From Costus lasius (taxonomy: Eukaryota; Streptophyta; Magnoliopsida; Zingiberales; Costaceae): a DNA stretch of 64,000 nucleotides. The notes under the pieces are model-generated. The model was not told the origin of the DNA and searched no databases. It saw only the letters and a list, made by a program, of their open reading frames with translations. The translations under genes and the position numbers were made by a program. Shown piece by piece: positions 46,900 to 61,400 of the stretch (position 1 is the stretch's first letter; each line of letters opens with the position of its first letter). The DNA lies in contig CM050447.1 in NCBI GenBank assembly GCA_027563935.2, forward strand, positions 12,306,501 to 12,370,500. The letters are read 5' to 3'.

Positions 46900-49800
46900 A
46901 TGGCGGACGAACAAAAGAAGTCGGTGCAGGCGATTCCGCCGCCCTACGATCTAAACGCCAAATGGAACTCCTGCCTCGATCTCACTGTGCGTCGGCTTGC
47001 TTATTCATCTCTCGCCGGAGCCTTCACTGCCCTCCTCGTATTCAGTGAGTTGTCGCCGAACTCCGATACAGATCCATTTTTATTTTCCATTCGTATTTTC
47101 TGGCATATTGCGTTGAATTTCAACATTACTTTTGCTTTTTGTCCATCATTTGATTTGTAATCTATCTGAAAACTCTCCAGAATCGTATCTTTCTCATTGT
47201 CTCTTTGCGTGCTCATTGTTATACTGATCAGTTCGCAGGTAATGAGATTTGGGTTTTTACTTATGTTTTTAGCAAGACCTTTTTAGCTAGGCATGCAATA
47301 ATTCTTGAGCATATAATTAGATTCCCTTCTTTGAAATTCTAGAGAACTTTGTATGTTAGGGTTTCAGTGTGCCTCCTGAAGGTTTCTGTTTCCTCCCTGC
47401 GACTTAACACTGTTCGGTTCATTCGGCTGGTATATAGACTTACGAACAATAACTTCAACCTCTAAAAATAAATATATAGTGGCTGTTGAATTTTTAAGGT
47501 TTTGTAGCGAACACGTTGGTTGTTGATTACTTGTGCTTTTTGAAAGGTAAGAATGTTTGTTTTCTGTTTTACGTTTGAAACCATCATGACGAAATTTGAA
47601 TAAATAAAATAAATAGGATGTTAGAGAAACGGAAGTTAGCTTATCTCATTGCTGTCGGTGCGTCCCATAAAGGAACGGAAGCATGTGACCAGGGGGCCGA
47701 ACGATATGATGTAGTGTGGAGATACAACTTGGAGGGCACATTAAAAGCTCCTAATTTTAACCCTATGTTTCATGGTTACTAAGGATGTATTCATGGAACT
47801 GTATGCAAATGTATCCATACAATGTAATGCAAGAGAAGTTTGCAAAATTGGCTGTTCTTGGTAAATTCCGTGTGGCAAAAATCAAAGATTCATTATGGTT
47901 TAGAAATGATTTTTGGTAACAATTCTAGTAGAAGGCAATTACAACCATTTGGAATAATCTCTGGTTCTCTATTTCCTTGTAATAGCAGTTAACACTATCT
48001 TGTTCCTTTCCTTTAGAAAATTCAATTCAGGGAACATAACACCTACACTTGCTTCTCCGAGGGCTAATTTTCTAATTCTTGATTGAGTCAACCTCTTCAT
48101 GGTTTCCTATTAGATTGTCTACTATATTGACGACTTATTGCGTGTTGTGTCTAATGTTTAATTTGTTAGTTTAAGAGCATACCGTTGAAATAACTTGTTA
48201 TTGCATAATCTTCTGTTAAATGCATTATTGATTCTTTTTTCCTAAGAACATTTCCTGGCCACTTTATTATTATTCTAGAATCAGTGATGAGCACGTGGTT
48301 CACCATTCTGGGTAAGTTATCCCCAAAGCTAGGGTTGGGAGTTTTCATGTTCCCTCTTGTCCTACATGTCCTTGCTAACTTTAGTTACCCAATAAGTGTC
48401 ATTCTTCGTTCCTTATTTGTACCATTTATAAAAGAACAGAACCTACCTTTACATGGGTGACCTTAAAGTTTTATTTGCATATATGAATTATTAGAAATAG
48501 TAAGGAATTAGGCCTTTGTCTAGGCCGTCTGTCCTGGATAAGACCTATCTATCTGATCCAGTGGCTTCTAGATCCATCTTATTTCAGCGGTTGACATGAG
48601 GAATAAGCACAACAACCATCAAGTTTGGCAAAGCCACCACTTGGTGATTGATAGACACCAATGGAAGGTAATGAAAAAGAGGGAAATTAAAGGAGAAGAT
48701 AGAGGGGAAAGATGACTAGTCCATAGCCTAAACAACATCTTCTTCTTTAGGTCATGCCATTTTGGTTTTTTCTCTGACATTGTTAATTCCTTAAGGTCTT
48801 CATTAATGTTACTCCATACAAAGAAAGTGTTGTTACAGTTACTTCATGATAGGATGAGATGTCTTGCCACTATCTCTATTCTCTAGTGAAGTCATCATCA
48901 CTATGCATCAAGTCTCTATCATCCATTATTGTTGCACAACTAGTATACCATATACATTGTGCCTTAGGATAAGGTGGGTGTGGGTTTAATGTCACACTCT
49001 GACAAGGAATGACAGTAGTACTCATAGATACAAATTTATATAATTAAACTATAAAATCAACAGATCCATAACTAGAATATGCTACTGCTAACCAGAATAA
49101 ACAGTAATCATTTAGAATAATATAAAATTGAACTAATGCCCACAAACTAGATACAAAACATGTCAACACATACTGTCATAATAGATATGCCATACAAATG
49201 CAGAAAATACTGAAAATACATATGTAACAAAACTCATTGTAACCCTCGAGTAGTCTACTGCTATCTATCTATTCACTTCGCCCTTGATGAAGCCGCACTT
49301 ACCTGAAATAAAAGAAAGGATTCTTAGCTAGAAAAGCTAAGTAGGGAATGCAAATATGATGTATGAGCAAGAGTGTAAAAATTACCACAATGCTTACCAT
49401 AGTCCTACATGCACTATATACATGTAATGCAACTACATTGAATACAAAAAAATTGATCCAGCATACAGAGAAAAACAAAGAGTTTGGTTAATTGTCCCAA
49501 AGGACACACTCATAGAGTGGTCTTCAATTGTGAGCTCTAAAAACAGGGGACGACTGTCGATGTTGGAAGTCTATTAGTGTAGCATCCTACACCTATCACC
49601 ATGAAGTCACACATAATGACCCTTAAGAAATTACAAAGACTAGAAGCCCATAGTTCGATAGCCTATACCATAACTATGGCCTATGGCCAATATAACAGAA
49701 CCCATAACCTACACCTCTACTGAAATGGACATGTAATGGTTGATCGGTCTCTCTACCTCCACCAGTCCAACCACAACATAGCATATCCAATATGCAAATA

Positions 49801-52800
49801 TCAAACAAAATATAACAATTGATCCAAAATATTGATAAACTGGTAGAAAATAATAAGCTGATAATCGAAGAGATAATAACAATATAAAACTTTAATATAA
49901 CAGAACCCATAACCTACACCCCTACCGAAATGGACATGTAATGGTTGATCAGTCTCTCCACCTCCACCACCACAACATAGCATATCCAATATGCAAATAT
50001 CAAACAAAATATAACAATTGATCCAAAATATCGATAAAGTGGCAGAAAATAATAAGCCGATAATCGAATAGATAATAACCATATAAAAATTTAATATAAT
50101 AGCTCAATACTAAGCAATAGAAATTATACTACTCATAAACAAATATGCAACTGAAATAATAGACATGAATAGCATGCAAACAAGTATGATTCAAATGATA
50201 GACAGGAGAGCAATAGGACAATAATCATCTAATCAACAAAATTGAATGGTATGGTGCTATTGATTGACGCCACGTACTAAGGATAGAGAGGATCCCTACC
50301 TCAAATGTTGTTATCTTTTGTCCTATTGATTTTCCCAAATTCGAATAATTTATTTTTTTCTATTTTTATAAATTAAAATACACCTACGTCACCGTGTGCA
50401 TCATATCAACGTATAAATCATACCCTTAATCATAATATACAAAAAAAATAGGCTATATTGTTTATATGCTCAAATCAAAGTTAAAGGTTAGAGTTTCTAG
50501 AACTTTACCACAGCTAGTCATCGACATCCACACATATAGAGTAGTCATCGACATCCACACATATAGAGTAGAAAACCATCACGAACCCGTCACTAGAGTC
50601 ACTTGTCCTCTGTCTAAGCGAGCAAGGAAGGAGATATTGTTAGATTCACTGGAATAGTGTTAGACTTGCCAGCGAATGTTGCTGGATGTTGTAGTCATTG
50701 CATGCACTGAGAATACATTGCCCCAGGGAAGAGGAAGAGAAAGTCATAGGTGCTTCATTCTGTCGATGATGGATGCTAGTTTGTCGTCAAAACAGGAGAC
50801 ATAAGCAAAGAGTGAGCGAAGTAGAGAGAGAGAAGGGGGGAGTGAAACGGTTCCACCATTTCGAGGAGGGTTTCTTTTTTTATTTATCTATTTTTTTTGT
50901 ACTTTTGCAAATAGGTCCGACCAGTTTTAAATATTTCTATTTGATCCTTGGCCAGAAAATAATAACATTTAAGGGACAGTGTCGGTGCAAATTTAAGTGA
51001 CACAATTTACATAGATATACTTTTATTACTTTATAGGTTGTATAAATGAGATGTGCAATTAATAAATCAAGCAAATTAACATACAAAACTTTGTTTCATT
51101 GTATTAGGATTTAGTTGAACTATTTGTAATAAGTAATTAATTATAATGTTTATAATATTTAAGGTGTCAATTAGTTCAATAGGTAAGGATCATAATTGTT
51201 GATAACAAGGTTTTTTGGTCAAATCACGCCATCATTATACTTTCTTGCCTATGTAAAAAATAATAATTAGTTATATATTGACATTATAATGATTTGGTAT
51301 AATAAAAATAATGCATTAAAGGGTGCTTCCATAGCAGATCTTAGTGCAAAAATGGAGAAGCATCATTGAATGGTAGGGTGTGAGGAGTTCAACAAGTATG
51401 CATAAGAACAATTCATTTATGATGGATATGTGGTTGAGGAGATAACACAAAGTGCAACTTAGAATTAATAGCATTTTTCGATGATTCTGAGCCACAAATG
51501 GCTATGGCATGTCCCGTGGTAAGATTTTATGTTTGTTGCAGTAGTATCACCAATGAAAACGGAAAAAGTGCTAGACTTACATTGACAATGATGTTTAGTA
51601 ATGCATTAGAAGTACTTTCATAGCATATCTTAGTGCAAAGATGGAGTGGCATGTGGAAGGAGTTTAACATGTGTGCATAAGAACAATTCATTTATGATGG
51701 ATGTGTGGTTGTGGAGATAACACAAAGCATTCCAAGGTACAAATTGCTATGACATGTCTCATGGTAAGATTTGTTGTTTGATGTTGTAGTATCACCAATG
51801 ACAGTGGAAAGAGCGGTAGACTTGCATTGACAATGATGTTTAAAAGTTAGTATTCATGTTAGCATTGTTATCAGTGTTCTTCTATCCCATTCACAAGGTC
51901 GTAGTGGTCTTCAAAGCATCTCCCCATTTGTCACTAGATAGCCAACATTTTTGTATTATTGACCCTAACTTGATGATACTCCTTCCCTTCCAAACAAACA
52001 AACAAGGATTGATGACACCTATACAAAGGAAAAGATATCTCAAAATGGTAGTATCATTTCAATTGAACTCCCCCATATGCTATAGATGATACCTACCAAT
52101 AGAGTAGCTACTATCAGAGCATGCCGTCTACTATTTAGCGACATTGTCCTAGCATCATCCTCCTACACAACAAAATCAACATGAAATATTTGGATGAGAG
52201 AGTTAGGGAGATCTAAACTTTGATTTCCACATTCAAGAATTAGTGGGAGCTTTACAATGTATCATTGACGTGCAATAACCACAGCATGCTCTACAAGGTT
52301 GGGTATTGTAAATTTCTTAGTTTACTAATATAGGAAATTGATTATCTATGAATTCATCTAAATGTCAACTAGAGTTTAAAGTATAGCTTCAAGTAGGTGT
52401 ACCGGTCATAGCTTGAATTTGTACACGTATACCAATCATTTTATACAAAGTGTACTAACACAAGGTATGTTATACTATATTACAATATCAGTAGCATAAG
52501 TGGATAATTGGTGGTCTGTTTATAAGATTATGCTGGGATCTATACGTGCAAGGGCTACCGCATTTAAAACCAAACGTCAACTCAATACCATAATATGAAC
52601 TATACTTGAGATTTGATGAAAATTGTGGTACACAAGATTGGTGAACAATTAATGCTAGCTTCGAGAAAGATGATGAATTGCTATAGAGCGATTATTCATT
52701 ACCTTAAATGGATACCTTGTAAAAACACTGCATACTTGATAAAAAAGAATATCATTAATATTTTTTTTCTATTCCAAAAGTGGTGAAGAGTGTAGGTAAT

Positions 52801-55800
52801 TGTTAGATTCATCTACAACCGTATTAGGCGCATTTTTTGTTGCATAAATTTGTCCAAGGAAAGATTTTATGGCTTAGTAAATTTGCAACTCACTTCCTTG
52901 GAATCATGAATAATTTCTGAAATGTTTTCTTCAATGGATATGAACGAAAGATAGGAGATCATTTTTAATTTTAGGATGATGTAGCCGAGATTGTCATTTT
53001 GCAAATATGAAAGTTGACGTGGATAAGAAGCGACAATTGAACAATGTCTATCATTTAATTGATTTAATGAAGGAGAATATTAAGAAGAAGAAGATCCAAC
53101 CAAATATAATTAATACATTGATATCATCACTACTAGAAAAGACTCTGATGGTCAAAGATCTCGACCGTTCATACCTTACTACTTTCGATGTAAAGTTTAT
53201 TGGAATGAGGATGATCTGATGATGGATTGATGGTGTAAAATCCATTAATTCGCCAAGACCATCACATTTTCTCTCCAAAGAATTGAGGAAGAAATGACTT
53301 CATGTGGATGAGAAGATGATGCTAGAGACAAGTGAAAGATGCTAACCCAATCAACATTCCTCGAAGCAGGTGTAGCAGAAACACATTCACAAGGTAGAAA
53401 AAGGGTATAGCCACTACACAATCACACAAAAAAGAGTGAAGCACTAGCATATGCTGATCCTTCAGTCATTGGTGAAGGCAAATGAGTGGTGATAGTGAGA
53501 TCTCATTTTTGGCACTCATGTTCAGTCAGCTAAGGTCCGAAGTAATTCTGGTGAGGTTGACAAAAGTGCAAATACACATGATCTTGGCGATAGGGCAGTA
53601 GATGCAAGCTGGCTTAGCTTTGGTAGCTTAATCGTGAATTCCAGCAGTATGAAATTCTTCCATACCACACAAGATTCTTGTCTTAGCTCTAGATAATTCA
53701 AGCACTATTACATTCAAAGCCACATAAATGATTTATAATTTTTAAGAAATGAGGGAAAGCTTGATAGAAAAGACAATTGTCTGTTATGAATATGCTATTA
53801 ATTGGAAGTTTCACACGGTAGCCAATATAACAAAGCTACAATTCTTGCCACGATTAACCTTTACCAGGATTATTGCTGCATAGGATCAATTCGAGATGTG
53901 GGCTTTTCTAACTTCAACATCAATCTTGGTCACTTGTGCGAACCACAACTCAACCGAGACACTCTTTTTTGTAGTAGTGGAGACATTTTTTTGGGAGTAG
54001 TGGGTAGATGGTTTATTTCTTTAGTTTCTTAATATTAATAAAATTAGCACAGATTGCAACATCAGTTTTTCTATAAATTGCAAGATTAACTAAAAGAAGC
54101 TAGGTTATAATATGTTTAATCAGTATATAACTATTTAAATGTCATTAGATATGTTAAATAAAATAATTATATTTTTTAAAAAATTGTATCATATTATATG
54201 TATAAGTGCGGTCAACACTGAATGAGATTGTATAGCTTCGGTGAGTAACTAAAACTATTATTGGACCGAGACTTAGGGCCCGTTTGGTAGAGCTTTCAGC
54301 TTCACTTTCTGGGTTGACTATTTTTTGACTGCGGTAGGTTTTAACTTTTTTGGCTTTTAGCCTTAGAGACCTTGAAAAATAGTATTATGTGGCATTGCCA
54401 TCTATCATCGTACTTCAATTGCTATATTTGATGATCCCACATTTAATGTCAGACATTTGTATTCTACTCCTAATTTCAACTGCACTAGTTTTGGTATTTA
54501 TTAGATACTTAAGGTTCATCTGTAGAATTCAGATTGCTCTCATACTTTGATGCTGCAGAACATGCTTGATAAGACTTGTTTCTATAAATTTTATTTTATT
54601 TGTAAGTAATATCCTTCACCAACATTCATGCTGTTAAGCTAAAGCTACGGCATTGCAAATGGTCGAACAAAGAAATTTCATCAAGCTCGAGTTTATGTTC
54701 GTTTGATGATTGTTATGTATTCACAAATATAACAGAGAATATGGTAGGTATGTCTGTGTTCTACTGTTCTTCATGTTCAACGTTGAAAAACAAACTTAGA
54801 ACTCAAATGGATTTTGATTTTTTTTTATTAAAAAGTAGTTGACGTAATAATATCATGTCCCCTTGGCTTTAATGGTTAGTGCATTTAGACTAGTTGCTTT
54901 AAGTTAGTGATTCAATTGCAGAAGAAAAGTGCATGCCCTAGTTGAGCTATCATTCATCAACGCTTGAAATCTATTTACAATTTACAAATGCAGAAACCAA
55001 GATATTAGGTATTTATTTGTGTACGGTTGTATAGTGCTTTTTGTCAAATGCTAATGCTCTGTGTTCACCAGCTGGTGATCAACAAATTAGTCAAATCAGT
55101 GTTTAGGCTGTTACCGAACATTGATGCATGGTATTCAGAATCCACTTATATGCCTTAGGTAGATCACTTTGACACAAATTTCTTTTTGCCAAATCATTGA
55201 GTCCATCGCTACAATTCCTGTTTTGTTCACAGGAAGTCCAGTTAACCGATGGGCTACCGTGGCTTTTGGCGCCGGGGTAGGCATTGGATCAGCATATACG
55301 GATTGCTCTTACATATTTGACGGCCCTCCCCAAAAAATACCGTCTTCAAAAATCTCTGTTATTTCCTCTAGTTCTCCCCAAGTAAGTCTGTATATTTTTT
55401 ATGCTGCGCGTAATCACTTGTAACTTTGTCGGTTCTGTTGCCAGGATATTTATGGTGAACGTGCAAGTTGCTAGGATATCAGCGTGCTATGTTCAATGTA
55501 GAATAATAATATATGACCTATATATTAATTTGTTTGAGAACAATCATGAATGCTTTATAAAATGGGCAAAGTTACGAAACAAAATCTAGAATAGAATTGA
55601 AGCATAGAGAAAAAAAAAAACCATAATTCATGTATGTAAAATCTACGTGTTGTGCTTGAGAAACCATGTAAAGTTAGACGTTACATGTAATATAGACTTG
55701 AAACATGTAATATAGACTTGAAAGACAATAGAGCATAGAACTCTTTCTATATGTTGCGTCTCTATTATGCATTTTTTTTCTAACTGATTTTACTAATTTC

Positions 55801-55828
55801 TTTTCCAAATTAGGAGGGTCACAGCTGA
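46900..55828 (+). CDS. MIC10: MICOS complex subunit MIC10, three exons with an 8.2 kb intron
   Basis: MIC10 is a small inner mitochondrial membrane protein that oligomerises to bend the membrane at crista junctions. Exons 46900-47044, 55233-55381 and 55814-55828 join in phase to 309 nt, 102 residues. The family (DUF543) features are present: KWNSCLDLTVRR before the first membrane segment, a glycine in that segment (LAGAFTALLVF), a short RSPVNRW turn, then the second segment with the GxGxGxG motif (GAGVGIG, residues 61-67) needed for oligomerisation. A Ser-rich tail follows, and the last exon adds only EGHS. There is no cleaved presequence, as expected for MIC10. I took the ATG at 46900; the same frame is open upstream to 46795, but starting there would add about 35 residues unlike the family. 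Confidence 0.9.
49689..50097. repeat. Two-copy 205-bp tandem duplication in MIC10 intron 1
   Basis: AATATAACAGAACCCATAAC begins at 49689 and 49894. The units share nearly all of their sequence, including ACATGTAATGGTTGATC and AACAATTGATCCAAAATAT. High identity suggests a fairly recent duplication. Confidence 0.85.
50516..50569. repeat. Perfect 27-bp direct duplication
   Basis: Two identical head-to-tail copies of a 27-bp unit starting AGTCATCGACATCCACACAT (50516-50542 and 50543-50569). Confidence 0.9.
51310..51846. repeat. Two-copy tandem duplication (289 and 248 bp) in MIC10 intron 1
   Basis: Unit 1 (51310-51598) and unit 2 (51599-51846) share AATGCATTA, GCATAAGAACAATTCATTTA, GTAGTATCACCAATGA and GACAATGATGTTTA in the same order. 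Unit 2 is shorter by internal deletions. Confidence 0.8.
54277..54330. repeat. Possible MITE end
   Basis: GGGCCCGTTTGGTAGAGCT has the GGGCC-TTTGG form common at plant MITE ends. The other end was not located. Confidence 0.3.
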
Positions 55829-58408
55829 TTGAGAACCGTTATCATCCAAGCACTCTACTGAGAAATATGCTGCTTTTGAGCATGTTTGAGTCCCTTTTGT
55901 ACTATTGTGTTTGGTCCTCCCACATGGAGATGCCCGTGGAGTATAATTGTGTCCTTTTTGAGGATTTTATGCTTATGCACAATATAAAATAATGCCTTTA
56001 TGAGATTAAGACAGCCATGCTGTTTGATGATAATTATATCTTTCTTTTATGAGTAGAATCTCTTTGATGGTGGTTGAAGTAAAACGCATGATTGGAAAAG
56101 GATTCTTAAGAGGGGGAAGTGCCCGCATTACTAAAAGGAAATTATCCAACAAATATAAGCATTATGTTAAGTTCTATCATAATATTATTGTTATCCATAG
56201 TTTACACCAAAGTTCTAAGCACTTTCTTAGATCTGCCTGATTGGTACCGTGCTGTTACATGTTGGTGTATTTACTTGCATACGATAGCATGTAGTGTACT
56301 GATTTTGCTTGGAATGCTCGGACTACAAGGGTCACTTTTTCATAAATAATTTAAATTACTAAAAGGAAATTGATTTTTTTTTTTCTAAACTAATAGTCAA
56401 CATGATCTTTGTCGATTGATACATTTTGGTAGTTAAGAAAACCCCCGAGAAGTGACTCTGGCCAATCTGTAAGAATTTTCTTTGTTAATTTATAAATTTT
56501 GATGGCTTCTTTCTACCACTTATCATACTAGTATAATTATAAGCATCATTCTTTTTTTTCCCTCTTTTTTTGTTCTCTTCATCACTTTCCACTTAATTTT
56601 TTTTTTTAATATTAAGCTACGCGTCAACTTAGAAGACCTTAGCTATACTCTAATATAGTAGTTAATTTTACAACTAAAATTTTAATTGTCATTTATTTAT
56701 CAATCATATTACCTGTGAGCGAATTATAACTCGATAATATTATATGCAAGACTTTAAGTTAGGGATATTTATTTGTCTATTTTTTTTTTCTTTTTCTCTC
56801 TAGCATCATCTATACACGCCATTACATTTCATTGTTCAAATAATATAATCTATCACTAAATATTAAGCTTGCAATTGTTACTTATTATACGTATTGTAAT
56901 TTATATATTTAACACCTATAAAAAAACATTGCATAAAATTATAATTATACTCACATATTACATAATATAAAATATAATAATGTGTATTTAAGAAATAATA
57001 ATTCCATCTCATTTTTAATATTTTCATAACCGATAAAAATCTTAAAAAAAACTTTATTATTAAGTCACCTAAACTTAGAGTTGGGTAATTCGGTGTGCAT
57101 ATCATAAATGGGTTGTGTTCACTGTAACCCATGACTTAATTAAATTAACTCAAACATAACTTATTTAATTAATTGAATTAAGTTGTCTAATCCGAATACG
57201 ACTAGAATATAATTGGGTTAATGTGACACGACCCAAATAAACTATTGATTAAATAAGTCATTTATTTAACCCGATCTCCATGACCCGTACGACTCAATCA
57301 TAAATTTATCATTTATACTTTATATATAAATAATAAATTAATAAAAATTCTATTTAATTTTATAAAAATTTAGGTTTGTGGTGTGGGCTAAATTTTGGGT
57401 CAAATGATAGTTAGATGAGATTTGGATTTATTGGCTAGCACTAAGAGTTGGGTGGGTCTATATTTAAAATTTATATATGTAAATATATAATATAATCGGG
57501 TTAAGCGAGTCAACCCGTTTATAACCCAACATGATCCGATTATTTTCGAATTATAAATGAGTTGATCTGTTTATGACCCGAACACAATTATAACTAACTT
57601 GAATCTACCTAACTTTGTATTAAAGCGGGTCAGATCAAATTTTATCGGGTCTACTAAACTACTGAAAACAAGCTTTTTTAAGTAGAAGCACTCAGCTATA
57701 CAGATATGTGTCATTCAAGTATGCTTTAGATTCATGAAGTTAAATATTCTCTTGTTATCATCATCTTTAGTGGGAATTTTTTTTTCTTTAAAATATATTT
57801 TTACTTTAAGATTCATAAAAAATGCCTTAGTAACATGCTTTAAAAAATTAACACCTACCCTGCTTTTAGTTTTACACCTTGGTGCAATCATTTTGTGATG
57901 CGTTGTCTTCTGCGAAGCATTTGCCCGATTAATCTCTTTATTCATGGATTTAATATATGGTTTACTATTGAACTTAATCTAATAAGTTTTGATGTTCATG
58001 CCCTAATACTGTCACGTTACATGAACTGGAATGAATTGATTGATCTTACCAAATTGTTCCTACGACTAATTTCGTTTATGCCTATGTTATAAACAAGAAA
58101 TAGGGCCTAGCATGAATTAGGACTCATCAACAACTAAACTACTTTTGATGCACTACTCCATGGAAGCACTGTTGTGTCCACTGAATGCTAGCAAAAATAT
58201 CACAGATCAAATCATCAAAGTCTAGAACAAACCAGCAAACCTGAGCAGCAATTCCTTTCCAGTAAAGATAATTACCATTACAAGTGTCTCATTAGACGTA
58301 TTGAAATCCAGAAAGGAACACATTACGCTTCACTGTAGGGGATCCATGCTTCAGCCACACTGAATAGATTATGTGAATGCTTGGGTGTCCAAAGAAAATG
58401 ATGGCAAT
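55829..58408. other. Convergent region of MIC10 and DUF218 genes
   Basis: The first few hundred bases should be the MIC10 3' UTR. At about 57060-57660 there are many GGGTTA/GACCCG motifs in both orientations (for example ACCCGATCTCCATGACCCG and GGGTTAAGCGAGTCAACCCG). This looks like an old palindromic element whose borders are unclear. No further gene was seen. Confidence 0.4.
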
Positions 58409-61400
58409 TCAACCTTGAGAATACTGGCTCCAGGGAAGCTCCCCAGGATATGGAACTGAGCCGCAGTAGCTGAACAAGCCTTTTAATTCAGGGCATCCGC
58501 TGGGGTAAGGGGTAATCCGGTGAAATGGATCTCTCTTAATTCTCTTTCGGTGTAATGAACCTAGGCATCCATACGGGTCTTCTTGAAACTGAGACCTAAC
58601 ATAAGCCTCGCCTTTCTCAGCAGCTTCCTGAGAACCTGGAGCAGCAGGGGTGCCGATATACGAGAAACTCACCTCAGGAAATCCGATTGCTAGACGGTGC
58701 AAGTGCGCAAACCTTTCTTTCTTGAAATCATAGCTTACGACCTGGCAACAGTAGTTACAACAAATATAACTGAGTTGTAACCCAGGCAGAGGATAACAAA
58801 CATGCAGTACGGAAGAGGAAATCAATAACAGAATAACTCCAGTAAGTAAGGTATAAATCATGTGAGAGCCAGTTAGCGTCCAGGTGAGAGATTGGACGAG
58901 ATTTGAAGGTATCCAAGACCAATTATGAGGATTACAATTTAATGGATTCATCCTCATGGGAACCCAATTCTGGTAGCAAGATCTTAGAAGACAGATGAGT
59001 ATGCATTTTGAAGGTTTCAAATACAAGAAACAAATAGCTGTTCAGCATAATACATGTTTGAAAGTTCAAACTCGTGAGAGATCATATATTTGAATGAGGA
59101 AACAAAATTATACCTCAATTGCATATAGTTCTTGCAATTCAACTGCTGTCTCAAAAGCCAACAGAAGGAGAGGCATTTGTCTCATAAATGGGTAACGTAA
59201 TTGATAACTCATCTGCATTTACATGGTTCTTTAGCCAGGAAGATGAGAAATGGAATGGCGTCTAATGGCAACCATTACTCTTCCAAGTCTATTACTTTGC
59301 AAGCATTGAGCATACAAGCAACAGCTTTATTATATTAGGATGATATTTTTATCCAATTCCAGTAACAATTTGCATCTTACATTCACAAACCCAATGCATA
59401 AAAGTATAATGTAGGGAATAATAGCTGAACAAAGAAACAGTTGTAGATAAGAAGTAGCTCACGGTAATGTTCTGAGGGTAAGAGCCTGTAAGTTCACGAA
59501 AACGGCAAACACTAAAGAGAAGGTTTTCAAAACTATCTCTCGCATGTTCCTCTGTGAGTGCTCTACTCCTGACACTATCTTGGTGTCCTGTCAAGAGTAA
59601 GCTAACAAAGTCAATGGGATGACCATGATTAAAAGTATACAAAAAGTTGACATCAAGCAGTTTAACAGAGTATTTGATCTAAGTAGCCTCTTAGATGCAG
59701 GTTATATAAATATCAACTATGTTGAATCAAACTTGAGGCAAGAAATTGAAAAAATTGTATTTTGATAATTTTACTTGGACAGAATATGAAATTTCCAGCC
59801 ATCAGAGTATGAGTGACTGTTCAGTATAACTAATGGACCAGGAAAATATATTGTAACAGCAACGCAAGGAAAACTGATTTAAGGCACAGTTCCATGCATG
59901 AAGAAGTAAACAAGAATGCAGGTAAACTGTGGAAGCAAGTGTATAATATGAATTACAAGCTACAAAATAGCCAAGGGGGGGTACAAAGGATATGCCGAAG
60001 AGATAAGTTGCCAGAGTCAAATGCATGAAATTACAATTCAACATTTAGAAGGTGTAGGAAGTACATACTTCCTATGAATTAATTTAACAATTATAAGATT
60101 TTCTGAATTTAACAACGAGCCAAGAACCTAAAAAAAATACAATAGAAGTAGCTTTCACTTTATCTTCATCTTGTCTTGCTGTCACAGAATAACAAGGAAT
60201 AACTCCATGGTTATGCAACAGCAAGTTTTTAGAAAAGCAAAAGCCTATGTTGTCACCTAATGGCTTCTCAAATACCAAGACTAGTGGTTATTTATTATCC
60301 CTGACCCTAAGTTCAACTGTTTTTTGCCTATGCTCTAACAAAATATAGGTCACCTGAACATATCAAATAGCAACTCAAGTATGTCAAGTTCATTTACATT
60401 CATTTCACTTTAGTCAGGGTACAGCAGAGCAAATGGAGAACATGCATAGCTTTTCAAATCAACTGTGTTGCTGAAGAACCTTATCTCAGACTAAAGTTTG
60501 TGGAAGAAAGAAGAAACCATTAAGGCTTAATTGGAAAATGCTAGCCACAAAATATAACATTTTACAGTCAAAATATGTATTTTCATCCAGATCAAAGTAC
60601 CAAAGCAAGTTTGATGATTCAATGTCATCGCAAGGTTGCTTGTGGACAGTCATTTGCAAATAAAGCCAAAACTTAAGGAGGCCCCTTGTCTTTCGCATTT
60701 GCACTAAATACAACAAATCTTTGTAACTTAAATTTTCAAAAAAGTGAGACGGTGCTACATTCCTGGCAAATATTAGCAATATAGCGTGACTAATAACCTC
60801 TACATCTTTAAAGACTATATGTGTTTGTGGACCAATATTCATGTTGAAATGCCATCTACTATAGAGGTTTACAGAGATTAGACCAGGAAAATTGAAAGCA
60901 TTAGGTAAACTTTAAAGCCTAAAATATATTGCATATTAAATGTTAGGCTAAGTTTCACTTTATTTCTTAAGCCCTAATTATGCCTCCAGAATAGTGAATA
61001 GTATACTTCAAATCAAATACAAATGTGAATTGAGTATGGACATATACTGAGTACAGAAGATAATGTAATTCAAAGTATCAAAGAGAAGCAAGGAACATAC
61101 CAAACCAATCTTCAGACTCTGCAACCGACCAATAACTCTGTGCTTCACTGCGAGGTCCAGCATCTTTCCGGGTTTCCCCTCCGCTAAACAAAAGAAGTGC
61201 TTTCTCATCCGCAGCTGCACTCTCTATGCCCTTTCTTATATGTTCCAAGAACGTAGCCGCCTGGCCCTGCTTCTTCTGATACGGCTCCAGGAACCACGAA
61301 TCCTCACTGTCATCCTTCCCGCAGGAGGTGCTTGTATAGACCGAATGCCCAGCAACCATCACGAGATTATGAAGATCTGGCAATGGATAGGAGCTCAAAC

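Larger units (their letters stand above)
47045..55232 (+). other. Intron 1 of the MIC10 gene, repeat-rich
   Basis: The 8188-bp GT-AG intron (donor GTGAGT, acceptor TTGTTCACAG) is about 26 times the length of the coding sequence. It contains two tandem duplications annotated separately and a likely MITE end at about 54277. Several further stretches look like decayed transposon but show no readable domain. No nested gene was recognised on either strand. Confidence 0.75.
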
